Assembly (NCBI GenBank): GCA_025174535.1
Contig: JALBUN010000022.1
Location: 186,001 to 250,000, forward strand
Source: Cantharellus purpuraceus
Taxonomy: Eukaryota; Basidiomycota; Agaricomycetes; Cantharellales; Hydnaceae
Reading direction: 5' to 3'
DNA length: 64,000 nucleotides
Of the stretch, positions 47,076-58,200 are shown in pieces. The position numbers and the translations under genes are program-made. The notes beneath the pieces are model-generated. The model had not been told where the DNA came from and did not search any database. It saw only the letters and a list, made by a program, of their open reading frames with translations. The number at the start of each line of letters is the position of its first letter. Position 1 is the first letter of the stretch.

Positions 47076-48700
47076 TCCTTGGCTTGGTGACCAGGCTTTC
47101 CACAGAACAGACAGAGGTTGTTGTCCATGCGGCGCTGGCGTTCCTGCTGGGTAAGTTTCCCATCCTTCCCCAGCTTGGTGGAGAGGTCTGGAGTACTCTT
47201 GTGAGCTCCGGAGTTATTGCTGGTGCCGGAGTTGTTCTGACCGGAACTGGAAGCGGCAGCATTACCAGTGTTTGACTTCTGGCCTGAGTTGGCGGTGGCC
47301 CGCTTATCAGAGCCCTTGTTGGACTTTGGGGTCTTGTCCGATGATTTGTCCGATTTGTTGTTGGCTGAATTTTTGCGGGAGACCTTGGATTGACGTTCCC
47401 AATAACGGGTGTCAATGGATTGGGCGAGCTTGCAGAGGGTAGCCAAAGTATCCGGCTTACCAACGCGTGATATCTCATCCTTGATGCGGGATGGGAGTCC
47501 AACATAAAATTGGCGTCGGAGTGTGGCATCGCCCCATTGGACTTTCGGAGCTAGCTGCTGGAAACTCACAATGTATTTTGCGATTTTGTGATTCTCCTTC
47601 ATCTGAAGTCGATCAAGTTCATTCTCGGCATCGGCCTCAGGGTTATAAGACACTTGTTTGGAAGGATGCTGTTATACAATATTCTGATGTATACAAGATG
47701 TACATCAGAATTTTAATAATGATCATAAAAATAGGGAGTTACAATCTGGATATCTTTAAAGATTTCAGATATCCGAGTTTTTTTGGATATCTTAAATTTT
47801 TATAAATATAAATATATATTTCATATTTTAGTAAACTTTAAAAGATAAGATGTTTGTTATGGATGAACATAATTGTTTATTTGAATATAACAGTAATATA
47901 TATACTAATATTATTGGTATAATAGAGAATATTTAGATATACAAATACCAGGTGAGGATTCAAGGTACATTAGATTATTTGACCAGTATAGTACAAGAAA
48001 GAATGAGTGAAAGAAATTAAGTGTAGCAGGAGTAGAATATTCCCTTGAAGCAGTTGCCACCAGTAAATAAAAGTAAAACAATTATTTTTGAGAATCATGT
48101 CAAAATATCAAAATATGTTTTAATATAAGTATATTATATAAAATTTGAGGAAATGGGTTGTATATACATATTTGATGTATTTCTGAACAAGCGTCTAAGG
48201 ACCAAAATTGGTCCGAAGTTCGGAGATGAAGTCGGAGTAGTCCTCTGACCATATTGGGTCATCGGAGTCGTCCATGAGTGCTGGCTCAAAGTAGTCCAGT
48301 GTGGTGCCCTTGAGATAGGACATGGCGAAGGTGACCTTCGCCCAATCGGATGTGAATGCATCGGGGCAGTCGCGGAAATTCAACTGGCATTGCACCAAGA
48401 ACGGCTGGAGTTTGTGTGGATCGGAGCCATCGAATGGGTCAGGTTCTCAGACCTTGGTCCGGGACTTAGGGGCTTGTGGGTTACAGATGCTGCTAGCAAG
48501 CAGGGAGATGGCTTGCGCCAGATTTGGAGAGGGCGGGGTGTCGTCTTCTTCATTGATGGCCTCTATGTGGTCCGTCGGTTCCTCGACAACCTTGGGGATG
48601 GTGTCGATGCTGGGGGTGGGTACCTCGACGATTCGTGCGCGTTCGGAATTGGCGATGGATCATGGCATTGGTAGGAGTGAGTATGGCAGTTCGAATATAC
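47000..48700 (-). pseudogene. Element X gag, interrupted by an AT-rich insertion
   Basis: N-terminal part (about 48680-48200): PDPFDGSDPHKLQPFLVQCQ and SYLKGTTLDYFEPAL, with TGA in place of Arg just before EPDPF. C-terminal part (47653-47000): QLAPKVQWGDATLRRQFYVG, GLPSRIKDEIS, a long Ser/Asn/Lys linker and a CCHC zinc knuckle CLFCGKPGHQAKDC. The two halves, which should meet around NFGP / YNPEADAENEL, are separated by about 530 bp of AT-rich DNA. Confidence 0.8.
47650..48195. mobile_element. AT-rich insertion in element X gag
   Basis: About 530 bp, far richer in A and T than its surroundings, splitting gag. The ends form a short imperfect inverted repeat, AGACACTTGTT at the left and AACAAGCGTCT at the right, with GATGTA/TACATCA sequences just inside. 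No ORF longer than 60 codons. Likely a small non-autonomous DNA transposon; the target duplication was not resolved. Confidence 0.5.
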
Positions 48701-49217
48701 TGTTATGCACTAGGTCCGATTTGGGGTTGGAGATTGGATCGGAGGTTGGGTCGGAGTTGGAGCACGTCGTGGGGGTCGGAATGGACTTGGCTTCAGCTTA
48801 TGTGCTGCGCCCTCACTAATACCGGTGTCCGAGATTTCAGAGATGGAGTACAACTTAGAGAGTTAGGATCGGACTTAGGAGCTAGGCATGATTTGATATT
48901 CAAACTGGGGAATGAAGTCCCCAGTTGGGCAACTTAAATTACATATTTGAAATCTAATAATAATTACTCTGGTGATGGGTCTCCGAGGCCGACAGCCTTA
49001 CGTGAGTATGTCCGAGTCTGACGGGGACGGATGTCCGGGTTCCTATGGTGATGCTGATGCATCAATTGGAACCAGAGATGGATGGGCAGAATCGGCGGTG
49101 ACAATCGGACAGGTAAATGGAGACGTAGCGGTTTCCAAATGGAGTATAGATTTCATATGTGTGGGGATCTGAGGGGATCGGACGGGGATCTGGGCGTTAA
49201 TGAATATAGTCATAACA
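48701..49217 (-). repeat. Element X 5' LTR
   Basis: 517 bp, TGTTATGCAC...GTCATAACA. Followed on the plus strand by CCTAG and the resumed element O reading frame. Confidence 0.88.
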
Positions 49218-50002
49218 CCTAGCACCTTTTCTATGGGTGTTTACCCTGGTCTATATTGATGATATTGTCATATATTCCAAGACATTCAAAGAACACTTGG
49301 AGCATCTGGACAAAGTGTTCAGAGCTATTGAAAAGTCAGAAATCACCTTATCCCCTGCTAAGTGCCATTTGGCCTACCAGTCTTTGCTACTGTTGGGACA
49401 AAAGGTATCACGGTTGGATCTATCAACTCACAAAGAGAAGATAGATGCTATACTGGAATTGGCAGAACCAAAGAATGTGCATGACCTACAAATCTTCCTT
49501 GGAATGGTGGTATACTTCTCCTTGTATATACCATTCTATGCTTGGATTGTAGCTCCCTTGTTTGAATTTCTCAAAAAGAATTCAACTTGGGAATGGGGCA
49601 ATACTCAACAAGAAGCCTTTGATTTGGCTAAGAATGCCCTTGTCAGTGTGCCAGTCAGGGTGTATGCCATTCCTGGTCATGGATATAGAGTCTACTCTGA
49701 TGCTTGTGATGTTGGAATTGCTGCTATACTTCAGCAGATCCAACCTCTCAAAATCAGAGATCTCAAAGGTACCAAAGGGCATGAGAAACTCAAATCAGCT
49801 TATGACAAAGGATTACCTGTATCACAATTGGTGATTCCAGTGTTAAAAGATGAAACTCTCCCTATGCCAGGTACTTGGGATAAAGACTTTGAGAACACTA
49901 CAGTTTCAGTAGAACGAGTCATTGTTTACTGGTCTCACACCTTGAAACCAGCTGAAAGGATTTACTCTCCTACAGAAAGAGAGGCGCTTGCATTATGAGA
50001 TG

Positions 50003-50957
50003 TGTATGGGAACCACCTTTTCCTTATCAAATTCCATTTATGCAGCACCAATGTGCTATTCTTTGCTTTTCCATTCCTAAATATCAGCATATATTTGATG
50101 CTTGTACCTGGAATGGACTTATTCAAATATTCTCTATTTTTCCATATTTTTCCGGGAATATTCCATGCAGAACTCGGCCCAGAATCATTTATTTCTGCTG
50201 TGCTACAGTTGTGGACCCATAGGCACCCACAAACTTTCACACAGCCGGCTATCCACCTTTGGACCAGGCATTCAGCCTGAATTCAAGCTCAGATGTCTCT
50301 GATCAATAAATATTCTCTAACTTGACAACCACAGCCTCTCAGGGCACAATTTTCCATGCAGATCATCACATGAGATGTGGCTATCCATGGCTGTCCAAAC
50401 CAGTGCAGAAAACAGGGTGGACACCCTTCTTTTTGCCTGATCAGTGCCTAGTTCAGGGACCAAATCAGGTGATGGGTGATCAAATCAGGTGATTGCCTTG
50501 GAATATTCTACCCCTTTCCATAACATTCTAGCTGTTTCCTTCTATTATTAGATAGAACTTTCCAGAACCATTATTCAGCTCCTGATCAGTGTTAGTCCAG
50601 TGATCAGAACCTGTGATTGGCTTGGAATATTCTACCTCTTTCTTCCACCTTCCACAACCTTCCAGTAGCTTCCATCTATTAATAGGTAGAATATTCCAGA
50701 AGCATTAGTCAGCCCCTGTAAATACAATATATAAGGAGGCCATTCTGCCTCTGAAATAATAACATATTCAACATATCCTACCCATCTTCTGCACACCAGT
50801 GTGACTAGAGTGACATACAGTGTCATCCTCTATATCTCAGTAACTATTGATTACCAGTTCAAGGATCTTTTACAGTTGTGTGACTGTGCTTGATTGCACT
50901 CGAAGTAGTGATATTCCTGCTTTGGGTGTGAGTGTAGTATCTGCCTCACGTGACTAT
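50003..50957 (+). mobile_element. M-family LTR, 5' part (interrupted by N2)
   Basis: Begins TGTATGGGAAC inside element O's RNase H. It shares blocks with 54750-55708: AATATCAGCATATAT, GACCCA...CACAAAC, AGTGTGACTAGAGTGACATA. It breaks off at CGTGACTAT where N2's LTR starts TGTGAGGG. The missing 3' part of this LTR type lies, reversed, at 56251-56414. Confidence 0.75.
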
Positions 50958-51370
50958 TGTGAGGGTGACGCTGATGACGAGGCCACAACAACAAGATACT
51001 CAATAAGTGAGAGCTGATAAGAAATAATGCCAGCTAGTACAGCGGATATCCTCAGTCTATACAGCTGTTTCTGATAAATACATGGGACTTACCTGGTACA
51101 GCGGATATCCTCAGAGATCAAGCTGAGGGGATCACACTGCACCAAGGCGAGTCTTACTAAATGATGGAGACGGATAGGAGAACCAAGATAGGGGAGGAAA
51201 GATAGGGGAAGTGATAGGGGCAAATGAAATAGGGGAGACGCACCCTGACAGGCTGTGCTGATAGGGGTGTCAAGAGAAAATACTAAAAATAGAATATGAC
51301 TTATTTGAACCCTGACATCATCTCCCTCTTAATGCATGTCGTCTCAATATGCACTATCGTCCCATCCATC

Positions 51371-51808
51371 TCAAGAGAGACACACCCTGAAGCACTCTGC
51401 AAGGTCCCTTCTCACTCTCTGCCAAAGTAGAGCCCATGACGAGTGTTGATGGTGACTCTTCTCTGCCTTGGGGTAAAGTGGGATGTTGAACTCTCTGGGG
51501 GATATGAGATCGTTTGTGCTGAAAACTGCTCCAAGTATCATCTCCCCTCCCTCATAGGTGACTTTACCAGCAAGCCCTTGGAAGGCGTATGGTATGTCAT
51601 AGTTGCCAATGAATAGAGGGTCCCCGATGTAGTATGTCTGGTGTCTTGATGGATTACGATGCCAGAAGGGGAAATGAACTTGTGGAGGTGGAGATGGGAG
51701 GTTATAATCCTCTACGGCACATGCAGTATCCCTTGAGTCAACTGACCAAGTGATTGATGGGTAGGAATGGAGTGAGCATAGAGGGGTGGATTCAGACTGG
51801 TAAGGCAT
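51371..51808 (-). CDS. Element N third ORF, complete copy (uncharacterised)
   Basis: An intact 145-codon ORF between the chromodomain end of pol and the 3' LTR. Motifs: ITWSVDSRD, PPPQVHFPFW, YYIGDPLFIGNYDIPYAF, EGGEMILGAVFSTND, and LLWQRVRRDL near the Cys-containing C-terminus. It is related to the third ORF of element X at 43724-44158. No known domain or membrane segment is recognised. The N1 copy is cut short by a 15-bp deletion. Confidence 0.6.
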   Translation of the reverse strand: MPYQSESTPLCSLHSYPSITWSVDSRDTACAVEDYNLPSPPPQVHFPFWHRNPSRHQTYYIGDPLFIGNYDIPYAFQGLAGKVTYEGGEMILGAVFSTNDLISPREFNIPLYPKAEKSHHQHSSWALLWQRVRRDLAECFRVCLS

Positions 51809-51914
51809 GGTGGGTTGGGTAGTGAACGATGATGGTTTTACTGAGGAAGGGGAAGTGGATTCACTGGCTTATATATGGTTAGTGGAATTTCGGCATGGAT
51901 GAATTTGGTGGGCG

Positions 51915-54743
51915 CTAAGCTTCACTGTGCCTATTCTGCGGCTCTGAAATGTGTCCAATACCACGTGTTGGGTTCCTGCCAGCTGTCCAATCAAAGAGGA
52001 TCTGTTTGGGAGGTTCTGTGAAGTTCTCAAAGCGTCTGAAGGGAAGAGCTGCATAGGTGGCTGCTGAAATATGCCTTGGGGCTTCAGGATTTTCCCGATG
52101 GAAGTCTGCAATGCGCCTTCTAGCCCCACTGGCATCCTTAGCTGGGATCCAGAGGTCGTCAGCAGCTCTATAGCCCTTCCAACGCACCAGGTATTCCAGT
52201 CTTCCTTGGAAAATCTCTGCTGTCAAGGATCTTCTCAACTTTGTATTCCTGTACTCCATCTCGAATGACTGGAGGTGGTGGAGGAGATGACTGGCGTTCA
52301 GGGATGGGATCCTTTTCATAAGGACGGAGTAAGACAACAGAGAACACTGGATGAGTGCGGCCAAAGATTGGCGGAAGTCGTAGGCCATAGGCATTTCGTG
52401 AGACCACCTTATTAATCACATATGGTCCTAACCATTTGTGATCAAGTTTCTTGGTTGGACGGGTGGTGGTGATATTTTGTGCATTGAGCCAGACCTTGTC
52501 ACCAAGTTTGTATACTGGGGCTGCTTGCCGATGGGCATCATAGAATTGTGCCATATCATCTGCTGCCTTTTCCAGGGCAGAGCAAGCCTCAGTGGTGGCC
52601 GTCTCCATACGCTCAGTGAATTCTTCCAGTGCTTCAAGTCATGTCTCTCAGATTGGCTCTAGCCCAAGCCTTGGGTGTTGGCCTGTATCAAGCATGAAGG
52701 GGGTTGATTGTGTGGAGGAGTGGATACGGTTGTTGTATGTGAATTCAGCAAGAGGAACCCACTCAATCCAGTCATCCTGGCACTGATTGACAAAAAGCCT
52801 CAAGTATTGTTCAATTTCTTGATTGACCCTTTCTGTCTGACCATCGGTTTGTGGATGATATGCTGTGGATGCTGCAACCTTGATCCCCAAAAGCTTATTG
52901 AGCTCACGCATAAATTGAGAGACAAACTGGGTGCCACGGTCACCGATGATCTCCTCAGGAAGGCCATGGTGTTTCCACACATGGTCTCGGAAAAGTCATG
53001 CAACTCCTATGGAGTTGATGTCAGAGGTGGTAGGGATAACATGTGCTTGTTTGGAAAGACGGTCCACAATGACAAGGAGTGCATCATAGCCATGACTGAT
53101 GGGTAGCTCTACAATAAGGTCAACAGATATCACTTGCCACCTCCGATCTGGGACATGATTAGGCAGGAGTTTACCCATAGGAGGAGTGGGGAAAGTTTTT
53201 GTCTGATTGCAGAGGTCACATCCCTTAACATATTTGGCAATGTATCGTCCAAATCCAGGCCGCCAGTAGCTGCGGGATATAAGTTCTGTTGTTCTCCAGC
53301 AACCAGGGTGACCTGTAATGTGAGTATCGTGGTGTGCCCTTACAATGTCATGGTGCAATTTTGGGTCAAGAGGGACATATACCTTGCCACAATAGAGGAC
53401 AAGTCCATTCTCCTCGGTCCATTCCTGTCCTTATAAATTCCGAGAGGGACCAAGTTCCTTAAGAGCCCCCACAACCTTTTCATCTCTGTTGGTGCAGTTC
53501 CACACACGTTCCAGGAATATGTCTCCTTCTCCTGTGATCATTTGAGCTCCTGGCCCTGGATAGGTGGATGTTGCATTGATGTGGAATAGCTCAGGGCCAA
53601 GAAGAACCTAGTTCTGGCTATCTTCCTCCCCCCACTTATGATTTATACGTCATGAGAGGGCATCAGGTTTGGCTGAATGTTGTCCAGGATGGTGGATCAG
53701 TTCAAAGTCAAATCGAGAAAGGTATAGTGACCAGCAAGCTTGTCAACGATTGAGATTCTGAGCTGTACAGAAATATGTGAGGTTTTGATGGTCATTAAGG
53801 ATTTCAATCTTGTATTTGGTCCCTTCCAAGATGTGGTGCCATTCTTCTAGTCCACGGATGACTGAGAGCAATTCCTTATCATGGATGGCATAGTTGCGCT
53901 CTGCATCTGAAAGGCTCTTGGATACAAAACCTACTGGCCTCCATTTCTCATCATCACAGAGTTGAGATAGAACAGCACCTGTTGCATATGCTGAAGCATC
54001 TGTCTCTAGTCAAAAATGCTTGGTTTGATCTGGGAGGACAAGGATTGGAGTTGATGTGACAAGCTGCTTGAGTTTATCAAAGGCTTCTTGTTCTGGGCCA
54101 TCAGGTATCCAGGACCACTGTGTATCTGCCTTTGTTAACCGATTCAGAGGCTTTGCGATATGTGAGAAGTCCTCAATGAAGCGACGGTAGAAATTGATGA
54201 AACCCAGGAAGGATTTGACTTCTGTCACATTGCGTGGTGTGGGCCAGTCTCTGACTCCAGCCACCTTAACTGGGTCCATAGCTACCTGTCCCTGTGAGAG
54301 AATCAATCCAAGATAATCTACCTTCTGTTGCATGAAAAGGCATTTCTCTGGTTTGAGGTACAGGTGGTTGGCCTGAAGAATTTGAAGGACAGATTGCACG
54401 ATCGTGTGGTGTTGTTCTAGGGATTCAGTGAAAATGAGGATGTTGTCCATGAACACTACCATAGTGCCATCATCAATGAGGTCCTTGAAAATGCCATTCA
54501 TCATCATCTGAAAGGTTGCTGGGCTGTTTGTGAGACCAAAGAACATGACCAGGGGTTCAAATAGACCACGATTGGTTTGAAAGGCTGCCTTCCACTCATC
54601 ACCCTCTTTAATACGCACATTGTTATATCCCCATCGGATGTCAAGCTTGGTAAAGTACTTGGCATTGGCTGCGGTAGTTTTATTCATGATGTCTGGTACC
54701 AGGGGTAGTGGGTAGGCGTTCTTGATTGTGATATCATTCAGCT
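51915..54743 (-). pseudogene. Element N2 pol (RT to chromodomain), inactivated
   Basis: Reads as the mirror image of N1 pol from the RT through RNase H and integrase to the chromodomain, with the same internal stops and the same FMDN at the RT catalytic site. See the N1 pol entry (58201-61885) for motifs. Confidence 0.85.
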
Positions 54744-54749
54744 TGTGGT

Positions 54750-55708
54750 TGTATGGGAACTGGTTTTCCCTTAAAAGATCTTGTTTAAAGTCCCAAAACT
54801 GTACAATTTCGCTTCATGGCCTCAAAATATCAGCATATATGTGCTGCTTTCTCTTGATTCAGGACCATTCAAATATTTTCTATTTTTTCATATTTTTTTC
54901 AGGAATTTTCCATGCAGAAATGAGTCTACAAACTTATTGTTCTGCTGGGCGAAGTTTTGGGACCCACATGGACCCACAAACCTTCGCAGATGTCAGCAGC
55001 TTTAAATTCACCTGGAGTCACCTGGACAACTGACTCATTTTCGATCACATGACTCATTTCAATCTCCAACTCAATCTGGTCACCACTGCCAGTAAATGCT
55101 CAATATCTTTGCAACCACTGCACCTCCTGACTCCATTTTCAGTGGAGAGTTCAATAGAAGCTGTGCCTACCCATAGCTGTGCTGATCAGCCCAGGAAACG
55201 AAGTATTGACCAAGTTATTTGAGTAATGGTGACTCATGCAATGACTCCTACCATGACTCATACCATGACTCCTGTGATTACTCATACTAGGTAGAAGTTT
55301 CCAGTAGTATTAGTCAGCTCCTGTAAATACAATATAAAAGGAGCCCATTCTGCCTCTGAATAAATAACCAATTTCTACCCCATCATTTGCACATCAGTGT
55401 GACTAGAGTGACATACAGTGTCATCCTCTATATCTCAGTGATTGTCCAGTTCAAGGGTCGCTTACAGTTGTGTAACTGTATTTGATTGCACTCAAAGTAG
55501 TGATTGTCCTGCTTTGGGCGTGAGTGTAGTATCTACCTCGCATGACTACGAATCTACAGGGTGAGATTGTCTGTTGATAGTCCTGCCATTAGTGCTCTTT
55601 GTTTAAGTTACTAGTGTGTACTGCCTTTGCAGAGCATTAGGATCTTGAACTTGTGTGAAGCAGTTGCTAGACTACTTCACACATTGCTGTTACCCGCTTC
55701 TGAGTGCC
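54750..55708 (+). mobile_element. M-family LTR, nearly complete, inserted in N2
   Basis: Starts TGTATGGGAAC directly after N2 sequence GCTTGTGGT and ends CTTCTGAGTGCC at the X fragment. The corresponding end at 56251 reads TGGCACTCAGAAG in reverse, so the full LTR ends ...GAGTGCCA. TATA-like AATATAAAAGGAG near 55330. About 959 bp. Confidence 0.75.
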
Positions 55709-55930
55709 TGTTATGACTATATTCATTAACGTCCAGATCCCCGTCCAATCCACTCAGATCCCCACGCATATGAAATCTATGCTCCATTTGGAAACTGCCG
55801 TCTCCATCTACCTGTCCGATCGTCACCACTGATTCCGCCCATCCATCTCCGGTTCCGATTGATGCATCAGCATCACCATAGGAACCCAGACACCCATTGG
55901 ACTCAGACATATTCATGTAAGGCCATCAGT
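55709..55930 (-). mobile_element. X-family LTR fragment
   Basis: Begins TGTTATGACTATATTC and matches the first 220 bp of the X LTR (reverse complement), including GATGCATCAGCATCACC. It stops at about GTAAGGCCATC. Confidence 0.75.
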
Positions 55931-56250
55931 GTTTTGGAACCCGCAAAATTATGGTGTTAGGGCAAACTCTGAATCACCACAATTCCATGAATGAACAGCT
56001 GAGAAGAATATCAAACCCTCCTGCAGCACAACTCCAGAAACAATTTAATGTTTGTACTTTGGTTACAATCCCTTGTATTGGTCAATGCAGACTATACGCA
56101 GAAAAGTAATACATTTCTTAGCAGCAAGAAATGAATAAGACTTCCAGAGTCTAGAGTTCATGGATGCTTAGGGGTCCAGATATTCCAAAAAAAGGGGAAT
56201 GCACTTAGAGGCTAAAGGAAGTAGGTAGATGAATCCAACCGTCCAACCAG
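55931..56250. other. Unassigned sequence between LTR fragments
   Basis: No ORF. GGAACCCGCAAAATTATGG and a purine-rich AAAAAAAGGGGAATG suggest the internal edges of an unidentified LTR element. Confidence 0.3.
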
Positions 56251-56414
56251 TGGCACTCAGAAGCGGGTAACAGCGATGTGTGAAGTAGTCTAGCAACTGC
56301 TTCACACAAGTTCAAGCCTCTAATGCTCTGCAAAGGCAGTACACACTAGTAACTTAAACAAGAGCACTAATGGCAGGACTATTGACAGACAATCTCACCC
56401 TGTAGATTTGTAGT
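56251..56414 (-). mobile_element. M-family LTR, 3' part, interrupted by N1
   Basis: Reverse complement of the last about 160 bp of the M LTR (TGGCACTCAGAAGCGGG...). It ends at GATTTGTAGT, where N1's 5' LTR begins. Confidence 0.8.
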
Positions 56415-56777
56415 TGTCAGGGTTCAAATAAGTCATATTCTATTTTTAGTATTTTCTCTTGACACCCCTATCAGCGCAGCCTGTCAGGGTGTGTCTCCCC
56501 TATTTCATTTGCCCCTATCACTTCCCCTATCTTTCCTCCCCTATCTTGGTTCTCCTATCCGTCTCCATCATTTAGTATAAAGACTCGTCTTGGTGCAGTG
56601 TGATCCCCTCAGCTTGATCTCTGAGGATATCCGCTGTACCAGGTAAGTCCCATGTATTTATCAGAAACAGCTGTATAGACTGAGGATATCCACTGTACCA
56701 GCTGGCATTATTTCTTATCGGCTCTCGCTTATTGAGTATCTTGTTGTTGTGGCCTCGTCATCAGTGTCGCCCTCACA
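56415..56777 (+). repeat. N1 5' LTR
   Basis: 363 bp with TATA-like AGTATAAAGAC near 56574. It contains two similar blocks, CTGAGGATATCC[G/A]CTGTACCA, about 60 bp apart. Confidence 0.88.
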
Positions 56778-56845
56778 GAAGATCAAGCTCATAAGACGAC
56801 CCCACACCTCATAACACTTTCCCTATTAACTACTTCACTGATACC

Positions 56846-57988
56846 ATGACCGATCAGCTCCCTGAAGCCTATTGGGACACTCTAGGTGAAAGTGGTGGCT
56901 TTCTGCGAGCGTTGTTCAACACCCAGGTGCAGCAGCTCCAGCAGCTGCAACTCCAGAACCAGCACCTCCAGAGCCAGTTCGCCAATGTCCAGAACAACCT
57001 AGCAGATGCTGCCACTGCTGCTGCCATCACTGCAGCACAGACCATCTCTCAGACCACCTCATTTCCCACACCTTCTCCTACATCGTCATCCGTTCGCCCA
57101 ATAAGGGCAGCTGAACCAGCCAAATTCAATGGAGATCGTGCAGAGACGGAAGGTTTCATTCGCTCTATCAGGCTTGCCATTGCAGTCCAGCCTACATCTT
57201 TCCCAGATGAGCGGACCAAGATCCTCTATGCCCTTTCTTTTATGACAGGAGGTTCTGCTAAAGTATGGGCGCACAATGAGACACAGGCAGTCATTGACAG
57301 GACCTCACCACTCTCCACCTTGGAGGAATTCATTAAGCAGGTGGAGAATGCTTTTGGGGACCCTGACCGCTCTCGAACAGCACGAACAAAGTTACACAAT
57401 CTTAGGATGACACCTGGCATGTCAGCGGATGAATACACAGCACAGTTTGAGATACTAGCAGGAAGGACTGGGTTTAATGATGCAGCACTGGAAGATGCCT
57501 ATGCCCAAGGGCTCCCTGCAATGATTCTTGACAAGATCCATGCACAGCCATCCCTCCCGTCCGATCTCAAGGCATGGAAGGAAGCGGCCTGTCAAATTGA
57601 CCGCAACCACCATCGTCTTCTAGAAGTGAGACATGCTCAGACTTCCCTCACTCCTGCCCGCTCTACCCCATCCCGCCCTCACAGCACTCCAGTCATCTCT
57701 GTACCAACTACCTTGGCAACCTCTAATGGTGCTGCACCTATGGATATTGACTCCAACTGCCATCACATTGAGACTCGGACATGCTATAACTGTGGAAAGC
57801 GTGGCCATATATCCCCAGCATGCCCTGAACCACACAAGGAACGTATCCAAGCTGATCTCACACAAACAGCAATTGCAGGCATGATATCAGAGTCAGTAGC
57901 AGCTGCACTGAAGGCCAAGGAAGAAGCGCAGAAGGCAGTAATTCCAAAGCAAGAGGAGAAGCAGGATTTTCAGGCCAGTCAGCAGTGA
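56846..57988 (+). CDS. Element N1 gag
   Basis: Intact 380-codon ORF. The N-terminus is a Gln-rich coil (VQQLQQLQLQNQHLQSQF). The retrotransposon gag domain is about residues 95-250 (AKFNGDRAETEGFIRSIRL, YALSFMTGGSAKVWA, LRMTPGMSADEYTAQFEIL). A CCHC zinc knuckle CYNCGKRGHISPAC sits near residue 315, followed by a Lys/Glu/Ala-rich tail. It would form virus-like particles and bind element RNA. Unlike pol it has no premature stop. Confidence 0.9.
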   Translation: MTDQLPEAYWDTLGESGGFLRALFNTQVQQLQQLQLQNQHLQSQFANVQNNLADAATAAAITAAQTISQTTSFPTPSPTSSSVRPIRAAEPAKFNGDRAETEGFIRSIRLAIAVQPTSFPDERTKILYALSFMTGGSAKVWAHNETQAVIDRTSPLSTLEEFIKQVENAFGDPDRSRTARTKLHNLRMTPGMSADEYTAQFEILAGRTGFNDAALEDAYAQGLPAMILDKIHAQPSLPSDLKAWKEAACQIDRNHHRLLEVRHAQTSLTPARSTPSRPHSTPVISVPTTLATSNGAAPMDIDSNCHHIETRTCYNCGKRGHISPACPEPHKERIQADLTQTAIAGMISESVAAALKAKEEAQKAVIPKQEEKQDFQASQQ

Positions 57989-58200
57989 AGAGCATGCCCT
58001 GCCTGACAAACCGGTTTTCAGTTCTTGAATCATGTACTGTAGGGCTCGCAAGCGATATGTTACATGCACACTCCCTTGTCCATCAGACTGAAACCAAAAC
58101 AGCCATGCCTGAAAACCCTTCTCAACTTCCAGCTAAACATGATGACCCTCCTCGTCTCTACCTTTGATCTGCAGACACCCGTCAATGTACAAGAATTCCC

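Larger units (their letters stand above)
41339..49217 (-). mobile_element. Element X, Ty3/gypsy retrotransposon with both LTRs
   Basis: LTRs of 515 bp (41339-41853) and 517 bp (48701-49217) have TGTTATG...CATAACA ends. CCTAG lies directly left of the first LTR (41334-41338) and directly right of the second (49218-49222), a 5-bp target duplication. Coding order on the minus strand: gag (48700-47000), protease-RT-RNase H (47075-44550), partial integrase (to 44331), a small third ORF (44158-43724). Between that ORF and the 3' LTR lies a plus-strand (antisense) ORF. The integrase core is missing, so the copy is defective. Confidence 0.9.
39165..50002 (+). mobile_element. Element O, Ty3/gypsy retrotransposon, interrupted and truncated
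   Basis: Presumed left LTR starts at TGTAAGTACCC (39165) inside an X LTR. The coding part runs protease, reverse transcriptase, RNase H on the plus strand. The reverse transcriptase is split by element X (41339-49217) with a 5-bp target duplication CCTAG. Its right end is cut at 50003 by an M-family LTR just after the RNase H motif. Gag is nearly absent, and no right LTR is seen in the window. Confidence 0.8.
40579..50002 (+). pseudogene. Element O reverse transcriptase-RNase H, split by element X
   Basis: Left part 40579-41338, right part 49218-50002. The left part has MCIDYRKLNEIAVPDEFPLP, AFRTHRGLYQFKWMPFGYQN and VFQRVMQGVL. Across the insertion the frame continues as APFLWVFTLVYIDDIVIYSK, so the catalytic YIDD is intact. 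RNase H follows: GHGYRVYSDACDVGIAAIL, then ERIYSPTEREALAL and a TGA (49996-49998) where this family has Arg-Asp. The gene is interrupted by 7.9 kb and its 3' end is cut by an LTR at 50003. The integrase is missing. Confidence 0.85.
50958..54749 (-). mobile_element. Element N copy 2 (N2), Ty3/gypsy, 5'-truncated
   Basis: Minus orientation. Its 3' LTR is 50958-51317 (360 bp), followed inward by the third ORF (51808-51371), the chromodomain and integrase, and the RNase H and RT up to the DYRKLND region. It is cut at 54750 by an M-family LTR. All coding parts match N1 (about 59050-62326) with no difference I can find in the translated pol fragments, including the premature stops. Gag and the 5' LTR are absent. 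Confidence 0.88.

Noticed and set aside
52708..53106. Plus-strand 132-codon ORF (MCGGVDTVVV...), with a mirror copy at 60694-61092
   Set aside because: Antisense to the integrase core of element N; it appears twice only because N1 and N2 are inverted copies.
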